From NCBI RefSeq assembly GCF_000403785.1, contig NZ_APHJ01000026.1, positions 177,904 to 241,903 of the forward strand: a stretch of DNA of 64,000 nt, given 5' to 3'. Under the pieces are notes generated by a model, which saw only the letters and a program-made list of their open reading frames with translations, was not told where the DNA came from and made no database searches. Made by a program: the position numbers and the translations under genes. Shown piece by piece: positions 8,105-16,574 of the stretch (within the stretch, counting starts at the first letter, position 1; every line of letters starts with the position of its first letter). Source of the stretch: Gillisia sp. CAL575. GTDB taxonomy: Bacteria > Bacteroidota > Bacteroidia > Flavobacteriales > Flavobacteriaceae.

Positions 8105-9418
8105 ATGGGTACTTTTCAAATTGAGGGTGGTCATTCCTTAAGTGGAAGCATACAACCTCAAGGCGCTAAGAATGAAGCGCTTCAAATTCTTTGTGCAGTT
8201 TTATTAACTCCGGAAAAAGTTATAATAAATAATATTCCTGATATAATAGATGTCAATAAGCTAATTAAACTTCTAGGAAATTTAGGTGTTAAAATTGAAA
8301 AATTAGGTAAAGGCAGTTATAGTTTCCAGAGCGATGCTATAGATCTAGATTATTTAGAGAGTGATGCTTTTAAGAATGAAGGTAGTGGTCTTCGAGGTTC
8401 TATTATGATCGTTGGTCCTTTATTAGGGAGATTTGGAAAAGGATATATTCCTAGACCAGGTGGCGATAAAATTGGAAGAAGAAGATTAGATACCCATTTT
8501 GATGGGTTCGTGAAACTTGGGGCTAAATTTAGATATAACAAGGAAGAGCGTTTTTATGGTGTGGAAGCTCCAAACGGTTTAACTGGAAGCTATATGTTAC
8601 TGGAAGAAGCTTCTGTAACTGGAACTGCCAATATTCTTATGGCTGCGGTTTGGGCAAAAGGAAAAACTACGATTTATAATGCGGCATGCGAGCCTTATCT
8701 TCAGCAATTATGTAAGATGCTGAATTCCATGGGAGCTAAGATCGAAGGAGTTGGCTCTAACTTATTAACGATTGAAGGAGTTGAAGGTTTTACAGGTTGT
8801 GAGCATACAATCTTACCAGATATGATCGAGATTGGATCATGGATTGGTTTGGCGGCCATGACTAAAAGTGAGATTACTATTAAAAATGTAAGTTGGGATA
8901 ATTTAGGTTTAATACCTACAACTTTTGAAAAGCTTGGTATTACCATTGAAAAAAGAGGAGATGATATTTTTGTCCCTGCACATATAGATGGTTATGAAGT
9001 ACAAAATTTTATAGATGGTTCTATAATGAATATTAGCGATGCACCATGGCCAGGATTTACTCCAGATTTATTGAGTATTTTATTGGTAGTTGCAACACAG
9101 GCAAGAGGAAGTGTGCTAATACATCAAAAAATGTTTGAGAGCAGATTGTTCTTTGTAGATAAACTAATAGATATGGGGGCGAAAATTATCCTTTGCGATC
9201 CACATAGGGCTACCGTAATAGGACACGACTTTAAATCTAGTTTAAGAGCTACCACCATGACTTCGCCAGATATTAGAGCAGGAGTTTCTTTATTAATTGC
9301 TGCAATGTCTGCAAATGGAACCTCAACTATTCATAATATTGAACAAATTGACAGAGGTTATGAGAATATAGATGAAAGACTTAGAGCTATTGGGGCTAAA
9401 ATTACCCGAATAGATTAA
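8105..9418 (+). CDS. murA: UDP-N-acetylglucosamine 1-carboxyvinyltransferase
   Basis: First committed step of peptidoglycan synthesis: transfers enolpyruvate from PEP to UDP-GlcNAc in the cytoplasm. The EPSP-synthase-like fold shows GAKNEALQIL (K22-N23 motif, residues 20-29), GLRGSIMIVGPLL (95-107), the active-site loop RPGGDKIGRRRLD (117-129) and TDLL-like DLLSIL near the C-terminus. The start at 8105 is chosen because MGTFQIEGG begins the conserved domain and gives the usual 437 aa. The catalytic Cys of E. coli MurA (C115) is replaced by Asp121, a change that in other bacteria gives fosfomycin resistance. Probably cotranscribed with DUF4290; ends at a 20-bp perfect hairpin. Confidence 0.96.
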   Translation: MGTFQIEGGHSLSGSIQPQGAKNEALQILCAVLLTPEKVIINNIPDIIDVNKLIKLLGNLGVKIEKLGKGSYSFQSDAIDLDYLESDAFKNEGSGLRGSIMIVGPLLGRFGKGYIPRPGGDKIGRRRLDTHFDGFVKLGAKFRYNKEERFYGVEAPNGLTGSYMLLEEASVTGTANILMAAVWAKGKTTIYNAACEPYLQQLCKMLNSMGAKIEGVGSNLLTIEGVEGFTGCEHTILPDMIEIGSWIGLAAMTKSEITIKNVSWDNLGLIPTTFEKLGITIEKRGDDIFVPAHIDGYEVQNFIDGSIMNISDAPWPGFTPDLLSILLVVATQARGSVLIHQKMFESRLFFVDKLIDMGAKIILCDPHRATVIGHDFKSSLRATTMTSPDIRAGVSLLIAAMSANGTSTIHNIEQIDRGYENIDERLRAIGAKITRID

Positions 9419-9436
9419 GTATAAGTTCTTCTGAAT

Positions 9437-9480
9437 TAAACAAAAAAGCTGGATAATTATTTATCCAGCTTTTTTGTTTA
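9437..9480. terminator. Bidirectional terminator between murA and the 484-aa gene
   Basis: Two perfect 20-bp arms (9437-9456 and 9461-9480) with a TTAT loop. The A-rich and T-rich flanks give a T tract on either strand, so it can end murA and the convergent minus-strand gene. Confidence 0.9.
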
Positions 9481-9493
9481 TATAATTTAATTA

Positions 9494-10948
9494 TTAGGAC
9501 TTATCTTGAAGAGAGTGTTCTCTATATCCAAACAATTTTTGATCTTTAATCATACTGGCAGTACGTTCTGGTAACATATTTTCCCAACCGGTTTTACCTT
9601 CATTAATCATTTGTAAGATCTCTCTAGAGAAAACATCTAAAATATCTGGGTTATATTTTTCAATATCAACCACTTTCCCATTATGTTTAAAGAATTTAAA
9701 TAATTCTTTCATTCGAGGATGTACTTTTAAATTTTCACTTGTTATAATTTCACCAGTTTCAGGATCTTTAAGAGGGTAGAGGTATACTTTAAGATCCTTA
9801 AAGAATAGTTTTCCAAATGCTTCTAAGATTCCACCACTTAAATGACGGTAGTATTTCTCATCAAAAATATCGATTAGGTTATTTACTCCCATGGCTAATC
9901 CCATTCGCTCTTTGGTATAGCGAGAGAAATATTCAACAACTCTATAATATTCCTGGAAGTTAGAGATCATTACAGTTTGTCCTAAAGAACAAAGCAATTC
10001 GGCACGATCCATAAAATCCCTTTCATCTATTTCACCCTCTGCACGAAGGTTGGAAAGAGTGATTTCAAAAATAACTTCTGTGTTTTCTTCCTCTACTTTA
10101 TTTTCTTGTATAAAAAGTTCTAAAGACCTTTTATACATATCCATATTTACATTAGTAACAGGTCTAAAACTCCCTCTTAATGCAAGAATATTCTTTTTAT
10201 AAAGTATTCTGGCTGGTAAAATATTATTTCCATCTGGTGCAAACATAACCGCATCGGTCATGCCATTTTTTACCAGTTGAAGACTCATTAGCCTATTATC
10301 AACTTTTTCAAATCGAGGTCCAGAAAAATTAATAGTATCTATTTCTATCTGATCTTTATCTATATGATCATAAAGATATCTCAATAATTTTTTAGGATTA
10401 TCATACTTATAATAAGCCCCATAAATAAGGTTTACACCTAAAATACCTAAAGTGTTTTGCTGAAGTCTTGCATCATTTTCATGAAAACGAATATGCAAAC
10501 TTATCTCATTATAATCTTCATTTGGATCTACTTGGTATCGTATCCCAATCCAACCATGACCTTTGTATTTCTTAGCGAAATCTATGGTAGCAACAGTATT
10601 TGCGTAACTAAAGAATAATTTATTAGGATGTTTTTCTCTGGAGATCCTATCTTCAATTAACCTGATCTCGTAAGAGAGCATTTTTTTCAACCTGGCTTCA
10701 GTAACATACCTTTTATCATCTTCAACTCCATAAATGGCATCACTAAAATCTTTATCATATGCACTCATTGCCTTTGCAATAGTACCCGAAGCTCCACCAG
10801 CTCTAAAGAAATTTCTTACAGTTTCCTGCCCTGCACCTATTTCAGCAAATGTGCCGTAAATATTTTCATTTAGATTTATTCGTAAAGCTTTACTTTTAAT
10901 TGAAGGAACGTTTTCAAACTCACGGTCCCCCATAATGGTAATGGGCAT
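9494..10948 (-). CDS. Conserved cytoplasmic protein of unknown function (484 aa)
   Basis: I do not recognise a characterised function. The protein is soluble, with no signal peptide or membrane segment, and opens with GDREFENVPSIKSKALRINL then the glycine-rich GTFAEIGAGQETVRNFFRAGG (around residues 33-53), which looks like a conserved signature loop. A C-terminal region has ILQMINEGKTGWENMLP. From memory, homologues are labelled inconsistently (as a nicotinate-nucleotide adenylyltransferase or even a TonB receptor); neither fits, since no HxGH nucleotidyltransferase motif, barrel or signal is present. It is monocistronic, with a -7 box at 10983-10990 and the shared terminator at 9437-9480. 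Confidence 0.75.
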   Translation of the reverse strand: MPITIMGDREFENVPSIKSKALRINLNENIYGTFAEIGAGQETVRNFFRAGGASGTIAKAMSAYDKDFSDAIYGVEDDKRYVTEARLKKMLSYEIRLIEDRISREKHPNKLFFSYANTVATIDFAKKYKGHGWIGIRYQVDPNEDYNEISLHIRFHENDARLQQNTLGILGVNLIYGAYYKYDNPKKLLRYLYDHIDKDQIEIDTINFSGPRFEKVDNRLMSLQLVKNGMTDAVMFAPDGNNILPARILYKKNILALRGSFRPVTNVNMDMYKRSLELFIQENKVEEENTEVIFEITLSNLRAEGEIDERDFMDRAELLCSLGQTVMISNFQEYYRVVEYFSRYTKERMGLAMGVNNLIDIFDEKYYRHLSGGILEAFGKLFFKDLKVYLYPLKDPETGEIITSENLKVHPRMKELFKFFKHNGKVVDIEKYNPDILDVFSREILQMINEGKTGWENMLPERTASMIKDQKLFGYREHSLQDKS

Positions 10949-10982
10949 AGTTTTATCTTTTTGAGAAAAGTGTTACTGGAAA

Positions 10983-10990
10983 CAAAGGTA
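10983..10990 (-). promoter_or_regulatory. -7 box TACCTTTG of the 484-aa gene
   Basis: On the minus strand TACCTTTG, 34 bases before the start codon at 10948. The -33 position holds TTTCTG, only a partial match. Confidence 0.5.
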
Positions 10991-11025
10991 GTAAAAACAG
11001 AAGCCTGCAGAAAAAATATTATACT

Positions 11026-11033
11026 TACTTTTG
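11026..11033 (+). promoter_or_regulatory. -7 box TACTTTTG of the MBL-fold hydrolase
   Basis: TACTTTTG lies 16 bases before the TTG start at 11050. No -33 TTG is seen. Confidence 0.5.
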
Positions 11034-11049
11034 TCTTAAAATAATAAGC

Positions 11050-11811
11050 TTGCAAGTAACATTTTTAGGTACAGGAACTTCACAAGGAATCCCAGTTATT
11101 GGTAGCAAACATCCAGTTTGTTTAAGTGAAAATCCAAAAGATAAGCGTTTAAGAGTTTCTGTTCTTGTGGAATGGGAGGGATCCATTATTTTAATTGACT
11201 GTGGGCCAGATTTTAGAGCCCAAATGCTAACGAACAAAGTAGATAGACTAGATGCTATTCTTTTTACACATGAGCATAACGATCATACTGCTGGTTTAGA
11301 TGATATTAGGCCCTTTTTTTTTAAGCAAGGGGATATCCCAGTATTTGCGCATTCAAGAGTGTTGCAAAATTTGCATAAACGTTTCGAATATATTTTGGAT
11401 GATCATGATAAATATCCTGGAGCGCCCAGTGTTCAGATAAACGAAATTGAAAACAAACCTTTTCTTTTTAAGGACTTAGCTATTATTCCTATTAATGCAT
11501 TGCACAACAGGTTGCAAGTATTTGGATTTAGATTAAAGGATTTCGCCTATTTAACCGATGTAAAAACAATAGAGCCTGAAGAAACAAATAAATTGGAGGG
11601 AGTAAAGGTTTTAGTGATAAATGCACTAAGACAGGAGTCTCATCATTCTCATTTTAGTTTGGAAGAGGCTTTGACTTTTATTGCTGAAGTAAATCCAGAA
11701 CAAGCATATATTACTCATATAAGCCACTTATTAGGATTCCATGATGAGATTCAGGCTACTTTGCCAAAAAATGTTTTTTTGGCCTACGATAATTTAAAAA
11801 TCACTATTTGA
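11050..11811 (+). CDS. MBL-fold metallo-hydrolase, PhnP-like
   Basis: A 253-aa metallo-beta-lactamase fold enzyme of the PhnP-like phosphodiesterase group. It opens with VTFLGTGTSQGIP (residues 3-15), the classic first strand of this group, then the metal motif THEHNDHTAG (about 75-84), a second His element LHNRLQVFGF, and the C-terminal THISH. PhnP itself opens cyclic phosphodiesters in phosphonate breakdown; no phosphonate genes are nearby, so the substrate here is unknown. The start is TTG, chosen because the conserved strand begins at residue 2. Its stop overlaps the next ATG by one base. Confidence 0.9.
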   Translation: MQVTFLGTGTSQGIPVIGSKHPVCLSENPKDKRLRVSVLVEWEGSIILIDCGPDFRAQMLTNKVDRLDAILFTHEHNDHTAGLDDIRPFFFKQGDIPVFAHSRVLQNLHKRFEYILDDHDKYPGAPSVQINEIENKPFLFKDLAIIPINALHNRLQVFGFRLKDFAYLTDVKTIEPEETNKLEGVKVLVINALRQESHHSHFSLEEALTFIAEVNPEQAYITHISHLLGFHDEIQATLPKNVFLAYDNLKITI

Positions 11812-12308
11812 TGCGAAGTAAAATAATTTCTTACCTATTAATATTTATGTTCTTGTTCACAATATTTATTTATGTGAACGATAAAAAGATCCTTGACGCT
11901 AAAGAAGAAAAAATAGAAAAATTCCAAGATAGAGTAGCAGAATTAGAGAAGGAGAAAGAGCAATTAGAAAGTGAAAACTTGAATTTAAATTATTTTTCTT
12001 TAGCTGAAAATGAAGAAGCAATATCTTATTTTGAACGTTTAGGAATCAATTCTAAAGAATTAGCGCAAGCTATTGAAGATGAAATTATAGGACGAAATAA
12101 GGCCGCTGAAGATAATGACCTAGTTCCTTTCGCTGGTATGGAAGGAGTAATGCGCATTAATAAAGTAAAGATCCTAAACCATAAATGGATCATTGCAGAT
12201 TTTACCGATGGTACTTACTGGGGAGAGATACTCATATCTTACGAGTTAGATGAAAACAAAAATCTAATCTTGAATACGGAAAAGTCATTTCTCTATCCAC
12301 AGGATTAA
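11811..12308 (+). CDS. Membrane-anchored coiled-coil protein, unknown function
   Basis: A 165-aa protein with one N-terminal membrane segment (about residues 5-22, hydrophobic LLIFMFLFTIFIYV), a charged coiled coil (about 28-58, rich in K/E with heptad spacing), and a compact C-terminal domain with VKILNHKWIIADFTDGTYWG. The N-terminus fits a single-pass inner-membrane anchor with the rest in the periplasm or cytoplasm. The ATG at 11811 overlaps the stop of the MBL-fold gene (TGATG), which indicates translational coupling. It converges on the esterase gene with a 4-base overlap. No family recognised. Confidence 0.8.
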   Translation: MRSKIISYLLIFMFLFTIFIYVNDKKILDAKEEKIEKFQDRVAELEKEKEQLESENLNLNYFSLAENEEAISYFERLGINSKELAQAIEDEIIGRNKAAEDNDLVPFAGMEGVMRINKVKILNHKWIIADFTDGTYWGEILISYELDENKNLILNTEKSFLYPQD

Positions 12309-12964
12309 AGACGATCTATTAACCACTTTTTAAGTTCGGTAAAGTTTTGTGGATGCACTCCGTGTCCCACTGGAAATTCTGAATAGCTATGCTTAACTCC
12401 TAATTTATTTAGAAACTCTGGAGCTTTTCTAGCCCAAGATACAGGTATTACCTGATCTTGACTTCCGTGGGAAGCATATATAGAAAGGTCTGAAAAATCA
12501 TTATTCTCGAATTCAGGAGAAATAATTTCAGTATTTATATACCCACTCAGCGCAATCACGTTTTTAACTTTAGCTGGTTCACTTAGTGCTACTGCGTAAC
12601 TTAAAATAGTGCCCTGACTAAAGCCTAGAAGCGTAATATTATCTTTATCTACAGGATAATTGGCAATCACTTCATCTATAAAATTAGAGATCGCTATACG
12701 AGATTCTTTAGCTTGTTCATTATCACTGAATTTTCCTTGAACAGCATCAAAATTTATAGCATACCATGCATTTCCATATGGTTGAAGCTGATAAGGAGCC
12801 CTTGCGGAAATAATTAATAATTCTTCTGGTAATTCGCTAGCAAACGAAAATAGATCGTTCTCATCGCTACCATACCCATGCAACATGATTAATGTTGGTG
12901 CCTTTCCAGAAGTTATTGAAGAGGGTCTTACAAGATGCGTTAAAGAAAGAGGGATTGTTGTCAT
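12305..12964 (-). CDS. Alpha/beta-hydrolase, phospholipase/carboxylesterase family
   Basis: A 219-aa serine esterase of the YpfH/carboxylesterase type. The nucleophile elbow is GFSQGT (Ser in LLGFSQGTILS, about residue 116), the acid is in SHGSQDQVIP, and the His in VGHGVHPQ. The oxyanion segment MLHGYGSDENDLFSFA lies at 28-43. No signal peptide, so cytoplasmic; natural substrate unknown. The start is 3 bases after the DUF4870 stop, so the two are probably one transcript. Confidence 0.9.
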   Translation of the reverse strand: MTTIPLSLTHLVRPSSITSGKAPTLIMLHGYGSDENDLFSFASELPEELLIISARAPYQLQPYGNAWYAINFDAVQGKFSDNEQAKESRIAISNFIDEVIANYPVDKDNITLLGFSQGTILSYAVALSEPAKVKNVIALSGYINTEIISPEFENNDFSDLSIYASHGSQDQVIPVSWARKAPEFLNKLGVKHSYSEFPVGHGVHPQNFTELKKWLIDRL

Positions 12965-12967
12965 TTT

Positions 12968-13294
12968 TTAATTTACAGTACTAAACCATTTTTGAAATTG
13001 TGCTCCTAATAAAGGAACTTCCTTTTGTTCTCCTTGAATTGCAGTGACTAAACCGTATCCCCAAAGAATTATGATAAAGATCCAAAAGGAATATGAAACC
13101 ATCCAACTATCAAAAATGCTTACAAATGCTCCTAATACAAAATAGGTAATATGGATTCCTAAAGCTTGTCTAATATGAAAACTAGCGAAACTATTTTTAG
13201 TCTCGTTGTTCATAAAATAAGCTATAATGGTCCCAATAATAGTAAGATACGCCACGATTGCGGCAGATTTTCCATTTTCTATGTTAGTATTCAT
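12968..13294 (-). CDS. DUF4870 (Tic20-like) small membrane protein
   Basis: A 108-aa polytopic inner-membrane protein of the DUF4870/Tic20-like group. Three membrane segments are visible (about residues 10-28, 44-64 and 68-88), with the conserved SFASFHIRQALGIHI between the first two; the FHxRQAL motif is typical of this family. Function is unknown in bacteria. It has its own -7 box (13326-13333), placed inside the 3' flank of the dihydroorotase-like gene, and probably drives the downstream esterase. Confidence 0.85.
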   Translation of the reverse strand: MNTNIENGKSAAIVAYLTIIGTIIAYFMNNETKNSFASFHIRQALGIHITYFVLGAFVSIFDSWMVSYSFWIFIIILWGYGLVTAIQGEQKEVPLLGAQFQKWFSTVN

Positions 13295-13325
13295 GATGTT
13301 TAGATTTTAATTGATTGATGAATTG

Positions 13326-13333
13326 CAAAAATA
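13326..13333 (-). promoter_or_regulatory. -7 box TATTTTTG of the DUF4870 gene
   Basis: TATTTTTG on the minus strand, 31 bases before the start codon at 13294. A -33 element would lie in the dihydroorotase-like coding region and is not evident. Confidence 0.4.
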
Positions 13334-13338
13334 TGCAA

Positions 13339-14601
13339 TTAACCTTTAGATGGCATGCTATATCTCATTCCATTTATAATTCCATAAACTTCACCTTTTA
13401 TCTTTAAGTCGAGAAACATACTGTTTTTGGAATTTGAATATATGTTTTCTTTCCTAAAATAACTTTGCACTTCAGGATTGAAAAAACTTAGATTTGCCTG
13501 ATGTCCCTCTTTAATTTCTACTTCGGGAATATTAAAACGCGCTCTTCCTTTAGTTAATAGACTTATAGTTTCATCTAGATCGAAGATAGTAGAAAGTGCA
13601 CCAAAAGCTGATTCTAAACCAATGGTACCGTAAAGAGCATGTTCAAATTCTACTTTTTTATTTTCTAGATCTATTGGGGTATGATCTGAAGTTACCATAT
13701 CTATAGTTCCATTCAGAACTGCTTTACGCAAAGCGTTTATATCTGGCTTAGTTCTTAAAGGAGGTAATACTTTATAGCGAGTATCAAATTCCACCAATTC
13801 GTCATCGGTATAGATCAAATTATGTATTGCGACGCTACAGCTTACATCTAAGCCCTTTTTCTTGGCATCTTTAATTAGTTTTACCGATTTTTCAGTAGAA
13901 ATAGTTGGGATATGTAACTTGCCGCCGGTGTATTCAAGAATATAAAGGTCCCTAATTATTTGTAGCTCCTCTGCTAAAGCAGGGATTCCATTAAGACCAA
14001 GCGAAGTACTATTTATATGCTCATTTACCAATCCATATCCCGCAATTTGATCGTCCTGCGGGAAAGATTGCACAAGTCCGTCGAAATTTTGAGCATATAG
14101 TAAGGAGAGTTTTAAAAGATTTGGATGTGCGATAGCCTTCTTATAATCACCAAAGGCAATTGCTCCAGCTTGATACATATCGTATAATTCAGCAAGATCT
14201 CTACCTTCAGATTTCTTAGTTAGCGCACCAATGGTAAATAATTGAACTGCGTTGTTTTCAGCTTTAGACTTTACAGAAGTTATACTTCCGTTATTATCCA
14301 AGACTGGGTTTGTTCCTGGGTTGAGTGCAATTTGAGTGAATCCACTTTGCCCAGCTACCTTGAGTCCGTTTTTAATGGTTTCGCGTTCTTCATATCCTGG
14401 TTCGCCAAAGCTTACACTGCTATCAAACCAACCTTTTGATACATGAAGATTTTTAAGATCGATCACTTTATCTAAATCCTTTATATTCAAAGAAGATCCA
14501 ATCTTTTTAATAATTCCACCCTCAATTAAAATATCTACCTTTTTGTGATGGTATTTAGATCCTGGATCTATTATTTTGGCAGCCTTAAGGAGTAGCTTCA
14601 T
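13339..14601 (-). CDS. Dihydroorotase-like protein lacking metal ligands (probable pseudoenzyme)
   Basis: A 420-aa amidohydrolase-fold protein most similar in layout to type I dihydroorotase (PyrC): conserved GALTKKSEGRDLAELY, LGLNGIPALAEELQIIRD and KVLPPLRTKPD segments are all present. The metal site is not. The canonical D-x-H-x-H-x-REPG reads D60-S-S-V-S-F-G-E-P-G, the HCED histidine is gone (VQSFPQDD), and the HIAHVST histidine is Thr233; of the usual ligands only Asp306 (SDHTP) remains. It is therefore unlikely to hydrolyse dihydroorotate. It overlaps the BatA gene by 4 bases (ATGA), pointing to coupled translation. Automated labels of pyrC should be treated with caution. Confidence 0.85.
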   Translation of the reverse strand: MKLLLKAAKIIDPGSKYHHKKVDILIEGGIIKKIGSSLNIKDLDKVIDLKNLHVSKGWFDSSVSFGEPGYEERETIKNGLKVAGQSGFTQIALNPGTNPVLDNNGSITSVKSKAENNAVQLFTIGALTKKSEGRDLAELYDMYQAGAIAFGDYKKAIAHPNLLKLSLLYAQNFDGLVQSFPQDDQIAGYGLVNEHINSTSLGLNGIPALAEELQIIRDLYILEYTGGKLHIPTISTEKSVKLIKDAKKKGLDVSCSVAIHNLIYTDDELVEFDTRYKVLPPLRTKPDINALRKAVLNGTIDMVTSDHTPIDLENKKVEFEHALYGTIGLESAFGALSTIFDLDETISLLTKGRARFNIPEVEIKEGHQANLSFFNPEVQSYFRKENIYSNSKNSMFLDLKIKGEVYGIINGMRYSMPSKG

Positions 14602-16514
14602 TTAAAATATTTTAGGAGTAAAGTTTCAATTATTAAAAATAACAGTGCAAAAGTAACAAACCATTTCCAAAATGTATTCTTTTCATCTACATAGCCTTCA
14701 GAAAAAAAGAATTGTTTCAGATCCCTAATCTGTTGGAAATTTTTAGTGTTATCTAGATCTGTATAGTTCATATTACTTTCATCTGTAGATACATTATAAC
14801 TAATTGCCATAAGTGGCTTATCTCCTAGTTCAACGGAATAATTATCGGGAATATGTGGCAGCTCATTGGTAGTGATTTCAATATCCCCTATAGAGCTTTT
14901 TTGCTGGGGGATAAACGATAATTTGTCGGATCTTAATTTAACAATTTCGTCATTATTAGCAATTATAGGAAGAGTAATCTTATTCTCAATTCCTATGTAA
15001 CTATATAAAGAAGGAGTTTTAATTTTAGAAATAGCCATCTTGTAAAATGTAGGAACCACTAAAGGGGACTGGGTAAAATTGGAGTTTTCAGAATTTAGGG
15101 GTGCCGAAAAAATAAATGAATTGCCCTTCTGAAGTAAAAAGGGTTGATTATCCTGCAATGATAAAATGGTATTAGAATCTGAATTTAAATTATAACTGAT
15201 CTGTACTTTTGGATATTCAAAATTCTTGACCTGTTTATCAAATACTCCATTGTATAAAGGATGCTGAAATTTAATCCCAGTTACTAATTTCTCCTCTAAC
15301 TGTTTTTTATCAAACCCAGAAATTCCCATTGATTTAAGAAAATCATTAAAATTAGATCCTAAATTTTCTGCGGAAGGAATAATGATAACAATTTTATTTT
15401 TTGAAGCGAGCTTAGAGAGACTAGAAGTTAGTACATCACTGATCTCTGGAATTTCATTCAAAATGATTACATCTGCATCATTAAGGACATTGTAATTAAT
15501 GGAAGTAGCTAAAAAACTAGAGTAGTCAAATTCGGAAGCGGTATATATGCGTTGTAAAAAATCACTTTTTCCCGGATTAATGCTACAAACTTTAATAGGT
15601 TGAATTTTATTCAGTGAAAAATAAATAGAATTGTCAAATAAGAGTCCGTTATCTTCTATCAGGATCTTCCCTTGATGTATTTCAGGATCATTAATAGGAA
15701 AAGAAAGTCTAGTTGAACTATTAGATTCTATATTAGCGCTAGTTTTTCCAATTAGTTTGTTGTTACTGTAAAGTGATACTGGAGTACTTTGTGAACTTTT
15801 TCCAGTATTACTTATCCTGAGATTCAGAATTCTAGAATCCATATTTTCAGAAGAAATAAATGCAGTATCTATTTTTAAGTTTTCTTTTCGCTCCAGAGAC
15901 TTTTGATAGATATAAAGATCAATCTCTGAATTTTCATTGTTTAATGGAAGCTGAAAATTCTGCTGAAGGTCAGAAATTATTAGAAATTTCTTTAGGATAC
16001 TAGAGTCCTTTGAAAAACTATTTGCTGCTTTTAATATTGCCGTTTTAAAATCCAGTTGATTTCCAGAATATTCTATGTTTTGAAGGTTTTCTTTAGTAAC
16101 ATTTTTATGATTTTCTGAATTAGTAAATAAAGTAATATTCTTATTTGAAAAATCGCTTTCTAACAATTCCTGTACACTTCGCTCTAATAATTTTCCTTTT
16201 TTTCCGATAGCTTGCATACTATAGGAATTATCCAAATAGATTACAGTTTCCACATTTTCAGAATTTAGAATTTTTGAAGGGAAATAAGGTTGAGCAAAGG
16301 AAAATATTATAGCAGTAAGGGCCAACAATCTGGTGGTAAGAATTAACCACTTTTTTATTCTGGAACTTTTTCTGGTTTGGAGGCTTAGTTTTTTTAGAAA
16401 TTTTACATTAGTAAAATATTCTGTCTTAAACTTTCTAAGTTGAAATAAATGAACAATAATTGGAATAATCAGCAGTATAAGCGTGTATAATACTTCTGGA
16501 TAATAAAACTGCAT
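14598..16514 (-). CDS. BatA domain protein with von Willebrand A-like region, membrane-bound
   Basis: A 638-aa inner-membrane protein. Residues 1-80 form the BatA N-terminal region: a first membrane helix (about 8-24), the basic loop LRKFKTEYFTNVKFLKKL, and a second helix (about 60-75). A degenerate VWA-like metal site follows as IYLDNSYSMQ (D-x-S-x-S, about residues 91-100). A long periplasmic region of beta-strand character leads to a final membrane helix at about 615-635. BatA-type proteins occur in Bacteroidota aerotolerance loci, but no MoxR ATPase or BatB-E genes are nearby, so this is a stand-alone member. It leads the cluster with the dihydroorotase-like gene. Confidence 0.85.
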   Translation of the reverse strand: MQFYYPEVLYTLILLIIPIIVHLFQLRKFKTEYFTNVKFLKKLSLQTRKSSRIKKWLILTTRLLALTAIIFSFAQPYFPSKILNSENVETVIYLDNSYSMQAIGKKGKLLERSVQELLESDFSNKNITLFTNSENHKNVTKENLQNIEYSGNQLDFKTAILKAANSFSKDSSILKKFLIISDLQQNFQLPLNNENSEIDLYIYQKSLERKENLKIDTAFISSENMDSRILNLRISNTGKSSQSTPVSLYSNNKLIGKTSANIESNSSTRLSFPINDPEIHQGKILIEDNGLLFDNSIYFSLNKIQPIKVCSINPGKSDFLQRIYTASEFDYSSFLATSINYNVLNDADVIILNEIPEISDVLTSSLSKLASKNKIVIIIPSAENLGSNFNDFLKSMGISGFDKKQLEEKLVTGIKFQHPLYNGVFDKQVKNFEYPKVQISYNLNSDSNTILSLQDNQPFLLQKGNSFIFSAPLNSENSNFTQSPLVVPTFYKMAISKIKTPSLYSYIGIENKITLPIIANNDEIVKLRSDKLSFIPQQKSSIGDIEITTNELPHIPDNYSVELGDKPLMAISYNVSTDESNMNYTDLDNTKNFQQIRDLKQFFFSEGYVDEKNTFWKWFVTFALLFLIIETLLLKYFK

Positions 16515-16532
16515 GAATATTTAATTGTTTCT

Positions 16533-16540
16533 CAAATATA
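16533..16540 (-). promoter_or_regulatory. -7 box TATATTTG of the BatA gene
   Basis: TATATTTG on the minus strand, 18 bases before the start codon at 16514. No -33 TTG is found at the expected distance. Confidence 0.5.
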
Positions 16541-16574
16541 TAAAACAGCTTTTTAATATAGTGATTAAGGGGAA

